From MPNO01 sp965200535 (GTDB taxonomy: Bacteria > Pseudomonadota > Alphaproteobacteria > MPNO01), in the NCBI GenBank assembly GCA_965200535.1, contig CBDAUF010000002.1:930001-994000 (forward strand): a stretch of DNA of 64,000 bases. Reading direction: 5' to 3'. The translations under genes and the position numbers were made by a program. The notes beneath the pieces were generated by a model. The model was not told where the DNA came from. It saw only the letters and a program-made list of their open reading frames with translations, and did no database searches. Below, piece after piece: positions 52,805 through 61,517 of this stretch (within the stretch, counting starts at the first letter, position 1; the number at the start of each line of letters is the position of its first letter).

Positions 52805-54319
52805 ATGAGTATGGACGCCTTTCTGCGGGCGGTCGAACGCGAGCTGGATGCCGAACACATCAACACGGCGGGCGAGACGCTGATCCGCTATGCCGAGAAC
52901 ACCATGCCGGGCGGCGACCGGCGGCCGGCGGCGGTACTCTATCCCGGCTCGACCGAGGAGGTGGCGGCGCTGGTCCGGCAGGCAAACATCCACCGTGTGC
53001 CGCTGTTCCCGACCTCGACCGGCAACAACATGGGTCTGGGCACGCGCTCTGCCCCGGCCGAGGGCATGGCGGTGCTTGATTTGGGGCGGCGGATGAACCG
53101 TATCCTCGAGATCGACGACCGCATGGGCTTCGCCGTCGTCGAGCCCGGCGTGAGTTTCCAGATGCTGGCCGACGAACTGAAGCGGCGGGGCGGACAGTGG
53201 ATGAACTCGACGACTTCCGGCCCGCCCCAGGGCGGCATGATCGGCAATGCGCTCGACAAGGGGGCCGGCTACGGGCCGTATTTCGATCATTTCGGCTTCA
53301 GTTGCGGAATGGAGGTCGTGCTCGGTACCGGCGATGTCATTCGCACGGGCGACGGATCGATCGAAAACGACAGGCTCGTCAACTGGCATGTCTCGAAATA
53401 TTCCTTCGGGCCGATCCTCGACGGGCTGTTCGCCCAGTCGAATTACGGCATCGTGACGCGGCTCGGGGTCTGGCTGTTGCCGCGGCCCCCGGCGATCCGT
53501 TCCTTTCATTTCACTTTCCCGGACGACGACGATCTGGAAGCGATCATCGAGTTGTGCCGGCCGCTCAAGATGTCGAACTTCGTCCCGACCCTGTTCCGCA
53601 TCGCCAACGATCTGTATCTGATCGGCAGCGAAGTAACGAGCCCGGCGTTCGCCGCCTCCGGCGGGCGGGCCTCGATCGGCGACGAAGCGCGCAAGGCCTT
53701 GCAGCAGGAGCACGGGCTGGGCTCATGGACGGTCTCCGGCGCCTTCTACGGCCCGTCGATGGAAGCTATGGAGCCGCAGATCCAGCGGGTCGTGGATCAT
53801 TTCTGCGCGTCGGGCAAGGCAACCCACATTCCTCACGAGGCGGCGCTGGAAAAGCCGGCGCTGGCTTGTGCTGTCGCCTCCTTTTCCGGCGAGCCGACCA
53901 ACACCGAACTCGGCCTTCTGAAATGGCGGCCCGGCGGCGGCAACGCCTGGTTTACGCCGGGCACGCCGATGGACGGGCGGGTGGCCAACGAGTTCCAGCA
54001 GATCGGCCGTGCAATCTATGAGGCCAACGGCCTCGACTACCAGGTCATGAACGTCGCCGGGCCGCGTTTCGCCCGCGGCCTGCACGTGATTTCCTTCAAC
54101 CGCGAGGACCCTGACGAATGCGCCCGCGCCGACGCCGCCTATCGAGCGCTCGCCGACGCCTTCTACGCCCGCGGCGTCGCCGTTGGCCGGGCGCCCATCG
54201 ACTGGCAGGATTATCATATGGAAAAGCTGATGCCATCCTTCCGCGAGGCCTGTGCCGCCATCAAGCGCGCCCTCGATCCCAACGGCGTCATTGCGCCCGG
54301 CCGCTACGGAATCCACTAG
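52805..54319 (+). CDS. FAD-binding oxidase/dehydrogenase of the VAO/4-cresol dehydrogenase type
   Basis: A 504-residue flavoprotein with an N-terminal PCMH-type FAD domain (YPGSTEEVAALVRQAN, FPTSTGNNMGLGTRS, VVEPGVSFQML) and a C-terminal substrate domain ending PNGVIAPGRYGI. That ending and the overall length match 4-cresol dehydrogenase, eugenol hydroxylase and vanillyl-alcohol oxidase relatives, which oxidise para-alkyl or hydroxymethyl phenols. GGGAGGGATGCG precedes ATG 52805. Coupled here to a GlcF-like protein rather than a cytochrome c, it may send electrons to quinone; that is inference. Confidence 0.86.
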   Translation: MSMDAFLRAVERELDAEHINTAGETLIRYAENTMPGGDRRPAAVLYPGSTEEVAALVRQANIHRVPLFPTSTGNNMGLGTRSAPAEGMAVLDLGRRMNRILEIDDRMGFAVVEPGVSFQMLADELKRRGGQWMNSTTSGPPQGGMIGNALDKGAGYGPYFDHFGFSCGMEVVLGTGDVIRTGDGSIENDRLVNWHVSKYSFGPILDGLFAQSNYGIVTRLGVWLLPRPPAIRSFHFTFPDDDDLEAIIELCRPLKMSNFVPTLFRIANDLYLIGSEVTSPAFAASGGRASIGDEARKALQQEHGLGSWTVSGAFYGPSMEAMEPQIQRVVDHFCASGKATHIPHEAALEKPALACAVASFSGEPTNTELGLLKWRPGGGNAWFTPGTPMDGRVANEFQQIGRAIYEANGLDYQVMNVAGPRFARGLHVISFNREDPDECARADAAYRALADAFYARGVAVGRAPIDWQDYHMEKLMPSFREACAAIKRALDPNGVIAPGRYGIH

Positions 54320-54385
54320 CCCGCGATCATCGGCGCGTACGGGAGATCGATGCGCCCGCTGCCCCGCCGGCGGAACCGCCTGATA

Positions 54386-54476
54386 GGATCAACAGATGCT
54401 GAATGTCGCCCTGATCGGATACGGTGCCATCGCCCGCGAGGTGTTGAAACATCTCCCGCCCGGCGGCGGGGCGGCC
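54386..54476 (+). repeat. Parent copy of the 88-91 bp direct repeat flanking the Fe-S/flavoprotein pair
   Basis: This segment, covering the ribosome-site region and first 27 codons of the aspartate dehydrogenase, is repeated in the same orientation at 51297-51384. The 3.0 kb between the copies holds exactly the GlcF-like and VAO-like genes. Confidence 0.75.
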
Positions 54477-55193
54477 GTCACCGGTGTCGTCGTCCGGCCC
54501 GGCCGGGTCGCCGGCGCAAGCGCTTCGCTGCCGCCCGGCATCGAGGCGGCGACCGCCATCGGCGATCTCGCCGTGCCGCCCGATCTGATCGCCGAATGCG
54601 CCGGGCACGGGGCGGTGGCCGCGTTCGGCGAGGACGCGCTGCGGCGCGGCATCGATTTCCTCGTCATCTCGATCGGTGCGCTGGCGGATGCCGGATTGCG
54701 CACCCGGCTGGAGGCGGCGGCCGGCAGGGGCGGGGGGAAGCTGATTTTGCCCGCAGGCGCCGTCGCCGGAGCGGACGCCTTGACGGCGGCCCGCGTCGGC
54801 GGGCTGGAGCGGGTTGTCTACACCTCCTGCAAGCCTCCGGCGGCGTGGCGCGGGACCCCGGCGGAGGCGGCGCATGAACTCGATGCCCTGAGCGGACCGA
54901 CCCTGCTCTTCGAAGGAAGGGCCGATGAGGCGGCGACACTTTATCCGCAGAACGCCAATGTAGCGGCGACCGTCGCCCTTGCCGGGGCCGGCTTCGACCG
55001 GACCGAAGTCCGTTTGGTCGCCGATCCGGCGGCCGGCGGAAACATCCACACCGTCCATGCGGAAGGGATGTTCGGCGCCTTCGACATCGAGATCCGCGGG
55101 AAGCCGCTGCCCGACAACGCCAAGACCTCAACCCTCGCCGCTCACAGCGTGGTGGCGGAGATCGTGCGCCGCGCCGGCCCGGTCGAAATCTGA
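54396..55193 (+). CDS. nadX: L-aspartate dehydrogenase family protein (NadX-like)
   Basis: A 265-residue NAD(P)-dependent dehydrogenase. The Rossmann motif GYGAIAREVL (8-17) opens it. The catalytic region includes LILPAGAVAGADAL (about 117-130) and the active-site histidine in GGNIHTVHAEG. True AspDH converts aspartate to iminoaspartate for NAD synthesis; catabolic-cluster members may act on other substrates or amines. Neither nadA nor nadC is near. The first 81 bases and ribosome site are duplicated at 51.3 kb. The gene ends the plus-strand catabolic run and converges on a hydrolase gene. Confidence 0.83.
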   Translation: MLNVALIGYGAIAREVLKHLPPGGGAAVTGVVVRPGRVAGASASLPPGIEAATAIGDLAVPPDLIAECAGHGAVAAFGEDALRRGIDFLVISIGALADAGLRTRLEAAAGRGGGKLILPAGAVAGADALTAARVGGLERVVYTSCKPPAAWRGTPAEAAHELDALSGPTLLFEGRADEAATLYPQNANVAATVALAGAGFDRTEVRLVADPAAGGNIHTVHAEGMFGAFDIEIRGKPLPDNAKTSTLAAHSVVAEIVRRAGPVEI

Positions 55194-55235
55194 CCGGGGC
55201 GGATCTGGCCCGGTTTCGGGCGTTCCCGGGCTCGT

Positions 55236-56075
55236 TTACCCCCGTTGCTTCAGGAACGCGATGACGGCCGCCGCCGTTTCCTCCGGTTTCTCGATAAAGG
55301 GAATGTGGCCGCCGCCGGCGATTTCGGCGTAGACAGCGCCGGGGACGGCGTCGGCGATGATCTTCGAGAATTTGGCCGGGATGAAATAGTCGTTGTCGCC
55401 GGCCAGCACCAGGGTCGGACAGGTTACGGCGCGGATTTTCTCGGTGTAGAGCGGCTCGGCCTCCTGGCCAGGCAGCCGGCGGCCCCACCACAGGATCGAA
55501 TCGAGGAAGGCGGTGTAGAGCTCGGGCGGATTGGCGCGGATATTTTCCTGGTTGGCCCGCATGATGGCGAGCCCCTCGTCGGTCTCCATGAACTCCCGCG
55601 TCATGGTCGAGAGGCCCATGAAGTCGGCCAACTCCTCGCCCATCCCGATCCGGGCGACGATCTTCTTGCGCAGCGAGAAGTTGATCTCCATCGCCCGGTC
55701 CAATTCCGAAAAACCGCCGACCACAACCATCGAACGCACGAGGTCCGGGTGGCGAACCGCCATCGCCTGGGCCATCGACCCGCCGAGCGAGGAGCCGAGA
55801 ATGTCGACGCTGCTCCACCCTTGTTCACGGGCGAGCGCCGCGAAGTCGTCCGCCCAGAGTTCCGGTGTGTAGGTGACGGAAGCCGGATCGTCCTTGCGCG
55901 ACCGGCCGACGCCGCGCGGATCGACAAGCACTGTCATGCAGTGCCGGCGCAGCAGCGGTTCGCCCAGCCGGTAGTATCTGTGGTCCATGCCGAGGCCGGG
56001 AAACAGCATCAGCGGATGCCCGTCCCCCGCCGTGTCGAACCAGATCTCCGTACCGTTGACCGAAGCGACAGGCAT
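55236..56075 (-). CDS. Alpha/beta-fold hydrolase
   Basis: A 279-residue serine hydrolase. The oxyanion region is MLFPGLGMDHRYY, the nucleophile elbow is GSSLGGSMAQ (serine near residue 96), the acid lies in LVLAGDNDYFIPAK, and the histidine in IAGGGHIPFIEKP. It resembles 3-oxoadipate enol-lactonase-like and meta-cleavage hydrolases. Two GGGAGACAA repeats precede ATG 56075, one serving as ribosome site. It is the last gene of the minus operon after the molybdenum hydroxylase subunit (30-bp gap). The substrate is unknown. Confidence 0.85.
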   Translation of the reverse strand: MPVASVNGTEIWFDTAGDGHPLMLFPGLGMDHRYYRLGEPLLRRHCMTVLVDPRGVGRSRKDDPASVTYTPELWADDFAALAREQGWSSVDILGSSLGGSMAQAMAVRHPDLVRSMVVVGGFSELDRAMEINFSLRKKIVARIGMGEELADFMGLSTMTREFMETDEGLAIMRANQENIRANPPELYTAFLDSILWWGRRLPGQEAEPLYTEKIRAVTCPTLVLAGDNDYFIPAKFSKIIADAVPGAVYAEIAGGGHIPFIEKPEETAAAVIAFLKQRG

Positions 56076-56105
56076 TGCGTTGTCTCCCGGTATTGTCTCC
56101 CGCCG

Positions 56106-58481
56106 CTATTCCGCGCGCGCCGCCTCGCAGCGGCCCCCGGCTGCCTGAAGCGCCTGCCAAACGCGGTGCGGGCTCGCCGGAAGCGCTAGTTCGCTCACCC
56201 CGCGGCCGGCCAGGGCGTCGAGCAGGGCGCTGGCGACGGCGGGGTATGCGCCGCCGTTCCCGGCCTCTCCGCATCCCTTGACCCCCAGCGGATTGGTCGT
56301 GCAAGGCTCCGGACGGGTGGCGAAATCGACTGTTGCCATGTGGTCGGCGCGGGGCATCGCGTAGTCCATCCAGGTGCCGGTAACCAGTTGGCCGTCGTCA
56401 TCGTAGACCGTGTTCTCCAGCAGCACCTGCCCAAGGCCCTGGGCGATGCCGCCGTGCACCTGCCCCTCGACGACCAGCGGGTTGAGCACCGTGCCGAAAT
56501 CGTCGACCACGGTGTAGCGATCGACCGAGGCCTCGCCGGTCTCGGGATCGATCTCCACTTCGCACACGTGGCATCCGTTGGGAAAGCTGATCGCGCTCGT
56601 CTTGTGCGCGCACGCCGCCCCGAGCCCGCTGGCGAGCTCGTCGGGCAGGCCGGGAACCCGGGGCGTTTCCGCCGCGAGGTCCATGATGTCCATAGTCCGG
56701 TCGGTGCCGGCGACACGGAAGCGTCCATTCGAAAATTCGATGTCCTCGACCGCCGCCTCGAACAGATGACCGGCGATTGCCCTGCCGCGCTCGATCACCG
56801 CCGCGCTTGCCTCCAGGATGGCGCCGCCCGAGGCGATCGCCGAGCGCGAGCCGCCCGACCCGCCGGCGCCCGCACCCATTTCGTCGGAATCGTGCTGGAC
56901 CAGGCGAATGCTTTCGAACGGCACGCCCAGCGTCTCGGCCAGCACCTGGGCGAAGGGTGTCGCGTGGCCCATGCCGAAATCGCAGGTGCCGGTGACCAGC
57001 GTCACGGTCCGGTCCGCCTCGAAACGGATTTCGGCGAACTCGCTGCCCGGCGCGGCAGTGGTTTCGAGATAGGGCGCGATACCGAGCCCGCGCAGTTTGC
57101 CCGCCGCCTCGCTCGTACGGCGGCGTTCGGCGAAACCCGCGGCGTCGGCGTGCGCCATCGCCTGGTCCATGACTGCCTCGAAATCGCCCGAGTCGTAAGT
57201 GAGGCCGACCGGGGTCTCGAACGGCATCCGGTGGGCGGGGATCAGATTGCGCCGCCGGAGTTCGATCCTGTCCATTCCGGTCTCGGCTGCCGCCTTGTCG
57301 ATCAGCAGTTCCAGGAAATACTTCGATTCGGGCCGCCCGGCGCCGCGGTAGGGGCCGGTGGGGACGGTGTTGGTGAAGACGCACTTCGCCCCGTAGGAAA
57401 ACCGCGGGGTGCGGTAGACGCTGATGATATTGCGGCTGACGACCATGGTGACCGGCCATGGTCCCATGGCCGTGAGATAGGCGCCCATGTCGCCCACCGC
57501 CTCGACCTTAAGCGCGAGGAAATTTCCCTCTTTGTCGAGCGCCAGCGCGAGGTCCACGGACATCGCCCGGCCCTGGTGGTCGGAGAGGAAGCTCTCCGAG
57601 CGGTCGGCGCACCACTTGACCGGACGGCCCAGCCTGCGGGCCGCGTACATCGCGCAGATGGCCTCGTTGTAGGCCGCGCCCTTCATGCCGAAGGAACCGC
57701 CCACATCATCGCTGATAACGCGAATTTTCTCCGGTGCGACACCGAAGATCGCGTTGGCGAGTGTAGCACGGTAGCCGGCGACGCCCTGGCTGCCGACATG
57801 CAGGGTGAATTTCCCTGCCGCGGCGTCATACTGCGCGAGAACGGCGCGCGGCTCCATGGCGCCCACCACCATCCGCGTGTTGTCGAGCCGGATGCGGGTG
57901 ACGTGATGCGCGCTGGCGAGCGCTTCCTCGACCGCCTCCCCATCGCCCATGTGGAAGTCGAGGAAAACATTCCCGGGCGAGGCATCCCAGAGTTGCGGCG
58001 CGTCCGCCTCGAGCGCCCGCCCAACCGTGGCAGCGGCCGGCAGGGGCGCGATCTCGAACGGAATGGCCTCTGCCGCGTCGCGCGCCTGCGCCTCCGTTTC
58101 CGCGACCACGACCGCCACCGGATCGCCCACATGCCGGACCCGCCCGACGGCAAGCGCCGGGCGCGGCGGAACTGCAGGGGCCGACCCGTCGCGGTTCTTC
58201 ATGGGGACGGGGCAGGGAATATGGCCGATGCCGTCGGCCTCGAGGTCGGCCCCGGTGTGGACAGCAAGCACGCCGGGCATGCCGGCGACGGCGGCCGCGT
58301 CGAGGAGGGCGATTTCGCCGTGCGCTGCGGGCGAGCGCAGAAACACCGCATGAACCTGACCGGGCGCATTGCAATCATCGGTATAGCGACCGCCGCCCTT
58401 GAGCAGGCGGGGGTCTTCCGTCCGCGGGACCGGCTGCCCGATCCCGAACTTGAGCACGTTCTGTCCGCTGTCGTCGGCCAT
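56106..58481 (-). CDS. Xanthine dehydrogenase family molybdopterin-binding large subunit (CoxL form II-like)
   Basis: A 791-residue molybdenum hydroxylase subunit. Motifs are DDVGGSFGMKGAAYNEAI, PYRGAGRPES (form II AYRGAGR-like loop), GAGAGGSGGSRSAIASGG and the catalytic glutamate in KGCGEAGNGGAYP. Family enzymes hydroxylate N-heterocycles, aldehydes or aromatic acids. The 2Fe-2S (CoxS) and FAD (CoxM) subunit genes that normally accompany it are absent from the window. ATG 58481 is the start: the raw frame continues upstream but only through the isochorismatase-like gene out of frame. Confidence 0.87.
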   Translation of the reverse strand: MADDSGQNVLKFGIGQPVPRTEDPRLLKGGGRYTDDCNAPGQVHAVFLRSPAAHGEIALLDAAAVAGMPGVLAVHTGADLEADGIGHIPCPVPMKNRDGSAPAVPPRPALAVGRVRHVGDPVAVVVAETEAQARDAAEAIPFEIAPLPAAATVGRALEADAPQLWDASPGNVFLDFHMGDGEAVEEALASAHHVTRIRLDNTRMVVGAMEPRAVLAQYDAAAGKFTLHVGSQGVAGYRATLANAIFGVAPEKIRVISDDVGGSFGMKGAAYNEAICAMYAARRLGRPVKWCADRSESFLSDHQGRAMSVDLALALDKEGNFLALKVEAVGDMGAYLTAMGPWPVTMVVSRNIISVYRTPRFSYGAKCVFTNTVPTGPYRGAGRPESKYFLELLIDKAAAETGMDRIELRRRNLIPAHRMPFETPVGLTYDSGDFEAVMDQAMAHADAAGFAERRRTSEAAGKLRGLGIAPYLETTAAPGSEFAEIRFEADRTVTLVTGTCDFGMGHATPFAQVLAETLGVPFESIRLVQHDSDEMGAGAGGSGGSRSAIASGGAILEASAAVIERGRAIAGHLFEAAVEDIEFSNGRFRVAGTDRTMDIMDLAAETPRVPGLPDELASGLGAACAHKTSAISFPNGCHVCEVEIDPETGEASVDRYTVVDDFGTVLNPLVVEGQVHGGIAQGLGQVLLENTVYDDDGQLVTGTWMDYAMPRADHMATVDFATRPEPCTTNPLGVKGCGEAGNGGAYPAVASALLDALAGRGVSELALPASPHRVWQALQAAGGRCEAARAE

Positions 58482-58570
58482 CGCAATCCGTTCTTTGTCG
58501 TGTGGTTGTGTCGTGTCGATACGTGCCGGGCGCAGACCGTCCGGCAAAGGTCGATACGGGCGGGGCGCCC

Positions 58571-59281
58571 CTATTCCGCGGCAGCGTCCTCGTTGCGGCG
58601 GGTAGAGGCCTCGAGCCGTGCGACGAGTTCGTCGGTGGTCTGCACGTCGCCGAAATGGAGATAGAAGTTGCCGAGTGCCGCGGCGTGCTCGTCGTCGGAG
58701 AGGGTCGCGCAGCCGTCGGAGACCATCAACGCGCGATAGTTGAGCATCATCGCGTCGCGCGCCGTCGATTCGCAGCAGACATTGGTTGCCACCCCGGTGA
58801 CGATGACAGTCTCGATCTCGTTGTCTTGCAGCACGTTTTCGATATTGGAGGACCCGGCGATAAAGGCGCTGTAGCGCCGCTTGACGACGATCTCGTCCTC
58901 TTCGCGCACGTCGAGGGTGGGCCAGAGCCGGAACGGCCTCGCGTCGCGTTGCATGGCGTTGAGCCGGCGTTCGCGCTTCTCCGGCGTCAGCCGCTCGTGG
59001 GCGACCGACCAGCTCCTGAGCGATTCCCGGCTCGCCAGGTTTTGCAGCCAGACCACGAGCCCGCCGGCGTCGCGCACGGCCTGCGCCAGGCGGTTGACGT
59101 TGGGGACGATCTCCTGCGCGACGGGTGCCGCGCCCAACTGGCCTTCCTCCATGAAATAGATTTGCATGTCCACGACCACCAGGGCGGTCTTCGGACCGTC
59201 GAAGGTCTCGCAGGTGTGCGGCCGGCCCTGGCGTTCGACCATCCGGTCGACATAATCGCTCGGCATCTCGAATCGGTGCAT
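58571..59281 (-). CDS. Isochorismatase-family cysteine hydrolase
   Basis: A 236-residue cysteine hydrolase. Triad candidates are the Asp in LVVVDMQIYFM, the Lys in IVVKRRYSAF and the Cys in GVATNVCCEST. The last motif and the AFIAGSSNIENVL stretch are typical of ureidoacrylate or N-carbamoyl/amide hydrolase-like members (RutB, PncA relatives). ATG 59281 follows GGAGGGG, so the TTG-led extension is not used. It is the first gene of a minus operon with the molybdenum hydroxylase and a hydrolase, an order suggesting N-heterocycle breakdown: hydroxylation, ring opening, then amide hydrolysis. Confidence 0.86.
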   Translation of the reverse strand: MHRFEMPSDYVDRMVERQGRPHTCETFDGPKTALVVVDMQIYFMEEGQLGAAPVAQEIVPNVNRLAQAVRDAGGLVVWLQNLASRESLRSWSVAHERLTPEKRERRLNAMQRDARPFRLWPTLDVREEDEIVVKRRYSAFIAGSSNIENVLQDNEIETVIVTGVATNVCCESTARDAMMLNYRALMVSDGCATLSDDEHAAALGNFYLHFGDVQTTDELVARLEASTRRNEDAAAE

Positions 59282-59519
59282 CGGCCCCTCCAATGTTTGC
59301 GCCGGCGACTATAGGGCGGCGCTGCGCGGCCGGCCACGAAAATGCGGTGCGGGCAACCCCGGGCACCGGGCCGGACGGCAGGGCCCAGACTTGCAAAGTC
59401 AATGGATTCTGCCACCATGGGACACACCGCTGCGGTCGGCGCGCCGGGGAGTACAGAACCCCGACGATCCAGGATCGCGACAGACGACAAGACGACTCAC
59501 GACGATTACGGGGACCGCC

Positions 59520-60104
59520 ATGAACGATTCCAGCCGGGAAAACGTCTCGATCCTGGGGCGATTGGTCGGCGCCGGGGTGGTGACGCTGCCGCGCCTCATC
59601 ATCGGGTCGCTGATCCTGTTCGGGATCGCCGTGAACTTCGCCAACGTTCTCGGCCGTTACCTGTTCCTCTCGCCCATCGTCTGGGCGGAGGAGATCATGA
59701 TTTACTCGATGGTGTGGATGGTGTTCATCGGTGCGGTGCTGGTGAGTTGGGACGGCCACCACCTGAAGATGGACTTCTTCTCCATCATGCTGCCCTCCCC
59801 GTTCAAGCAGATCATGAATTTCACCGGAGTGTTGTGCTTTCTGCTCGTCTGCATCTTCGTCCTGCCCCAGACCTTCGAGGTGACGACGCTGATGGCCCGG
59901 CTCGACCAGCGAAGCGTGGTCGCGGAAATCCCGATGGTCATTCCGCATTTCGCAATCCTGCTGGGTTTCATCATGATGTTCATCGTCATCGTCTGGCGCT
60001 TCGGACGGCTGGTGAAGGGCGACCTGTCGAGCGAGGTCGAGGACCTGATCGCGGCGACCGAGCAACAGCAGGAAGAGGTCGAAAACAGGGAGACCTCGCG
60101 GTAG
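59520..60104 (+). CDS. TRAP transporter small permease (DctQ), system 3
   Basis: A 194-residue membrane protein with four segments (FANVLGRYLFLSPIVWAEE, MVWMVFIGAVLVSWDGHHL, and two more) and an acidic, glutamine-rich C-terminal tail (EQQQEEVENRE). The DctQ histidine-glycine motif is in DGHHLKMDFF. The 238 bp upstream, shared with the divergent isochorismatase-like operon, show no other gene. Its DctM follows after 60 bp. No binding-protein gene is adjacent in the window. Confidence 0.87.
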   Translation: MNDSSRENVSILGRLVGAGVVTLPRLIIGSLILFGIAVNFANVLGRYLFLSPIVWAEEIMIYSMVWMVFIGAVLVSWDGHHLKMDFFSIMLPSPFKQIMNFTGVLCFLLVCIFVLPQTFEVTTLMARLDQRSVVAEIPMVIPHFAILLGFIMMFIVIVWRFGRLVKGDLSSEVEDLIAATEQQQEEVENRETSR

Positions 60105-60164
60105 CCGGATACCGGGCACCGCCGGCGAATCCGAACGCCTTCTCAGGTTTCAGGGAGACAGGGT

Positions 60165-61439
60165 ATGGAGTGGGTGATGGTCCTGATGCCGATCGGTCTG
60201 CTGATCCTCGGCTTTCCCATCTTCATCATCCTGCTCGCCACCTCGGCGATCATTCTTCTGTTTTTCATGCAGGTGCCGCTGACCGCGGTCCACCAGGTGA
60301 TGTTCGGCAGCGTGGACAAGTTCGCGCTGATGGCGGTTCCGTTCTTCATCTTCGCCGGCGAACTGATGGGCATGGGCGGAATCTCGCAGCGCATCATCGC
60401 CTGGGTCATGTCGGTGATCGGCGGCGTGCGCGGCAGCCTGCCGCTGACCACCGTCGGTACCTGCACCATCTTCGGCGCGATTTCCGGGTCGAGCCCGGCC
60501 ACAGTTGCCGCGGTGGGCCGGCTGATGTACCCGCCGCTCCGGGCGAAGGGGTACAACGAGAGATTCTCGACCGGCGTCCTGACCTCCTCGGGCGCCATCG
60601 CCATCGTCATTCCGCCGTCGATCAGCATGATCCTTTACGGCGCGTCGGCGGAACAGTCGGTTTCTCTCCTGTTCATCGCCGGTGTCTTTCCGGGCCTGCT
60701 GATGTCGCTGATGATGGCCGGCTACATCTACTGGTATGCGGCGCGCCGCAATATCCGCGAGGGCGAGCCCTTCCGATGGGGGCGGTTCCTGCAGGCGAGC
60801 AAGTCGGGCGTCTGGGCGCTCGGGACGCCGGTGATCATCCTGGGCGGCATCTATGCCGGCGTTTTCTCGCCCACCGAGGCGGCCGGGATCGCCTGTGTCT
60901 ACGCCATCGTCGTGACCAAGTTCGTCTACGGCGATATCTCGTGGCGCGGTATCTGGGACGTCTCGGTCAACTCCATGTACCTGACCGCCCAGGTGCTGAT
61001 CATCGTCGCCGGGGCGGGCGTGTTCTCATGGCTGCTGACAGTCAGCGGCATCCCGCAATCGGCGGTCGCCGCGATCCAGGATCTCCAGGTCGAGCCCTGG
61101 GTCATCCTGATGATCATCAACGTATTCCTGCTCATCGTGGGCTGCCTGCTCGACCCCGGATCGGCAATCCTGGTTCTGACCCCGTTGCTGGCGCCGATCG
61201 CCGCGGCCATCGGCGTCGATCTGGTCCATTTCGGGGTCATCATGACGGTGAACCTCGCCATCGGCATGTTCACCCCGCCCTTCGGGCTCAACATCTTCGT
61301 CGCCCAGGCGCTGTTCAAGGCGCCGCTGAAGAGCATCTATCCGGGACTGGTGCCCTTTATCGTCATCAACATCCTGGCGCTGGTAATCGTCACCTACGTG
61401 CCCGAACTGTCGCTCTACCTGACCAAGTTCGCGGGCTGA
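60165..61439 (+). CDS. TRAP transporter large permease (DctM), system 3
   Basis: A 424-residue, about twelve-segment permease. It has the DctM stretches GAISGSSPATVAAVGRLMYP, SSGAIAIVIPPSISMILYG and FTPPFGLNIFVAQALF. It is clearly more distant from systems 1 and 2 than those are from each other. ATG 60165 follows TTTCAGGGAGACAGGGT. It imports an unidentified organic acid; divergence from the molybdenum hydroxylase operon suggests a shared substrate. A large palindromic hairpin separates it from the convergent oxidoreductase gene. Confidence 0.91.
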   Translation: MEWVMVLMPIGLLILGFPIFIILLATSAIILLFFMQVPLTAVHQVMFGSVDKFALMAVPFFIFAGELMGMGGISQRIIAWVMSVIGGVRGSLPLTTVGTCTIFGAISGSSPATVAAVGRLMYPPLRAKGYNERFSTGVLTSSGAIAIVIPPSISMILYGASAEQSVSLLFIAGVFPGLLMSLMMAGYIYWYAARRNIREGEPFRWGRFLQASKSGVWALGTPVIILGGIYAGVFSPTEAAGIACVYAIVVTKFVYGDISWRGIWDVSVNSMYLTAQVLIIVAGAGVFSWLLTVSGIPQSAVAAIQDLQVEPWVILMIINVFLLIVGCLLDPGSAILVLTPLLAPIAAAIGVDLVHFGVIMTVNLAIGMFTPPFGLNIFVAQALFKAPLKSIYPGLVPFIVINILALVIVTYVPELSLYLTKFAG

Positions 61440-61479
61440 TCGGGCGCATGGACCGAACCGACGGACGTTGGAGACTCTC

Positions 61480-61514
61480 CGCGGCCGCCCGCCTGCGGGC
61501 GTCGCGCGGCCGCG
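61480..61514. terminator. Large palindromic hairpin between convergent dctM and the AOR gene
   Basis: The outer 9-bp stem CGCGGCCGC/GCGGCCGCG (61480-61488, 61506-61514) encloses a region that can alternatively form GCCCGC/GCGGGC (61487-61500). It fills the short convergent gap and could stop transcription from both sides, though neither side has a clear T-run. Confidence 0.5.
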
Positions 61515-61517
61515 AAC

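Noticed and set aside
58482..60119. N-terminal extension of the molybdenum hydroxylase frame (1337 residues in total)
   Set aside because: The extra 546 residues read the isochorismatase gene out of frame and then the TRAP DctQ gene in antisense. The family start is MADDSGQNV at 58481.
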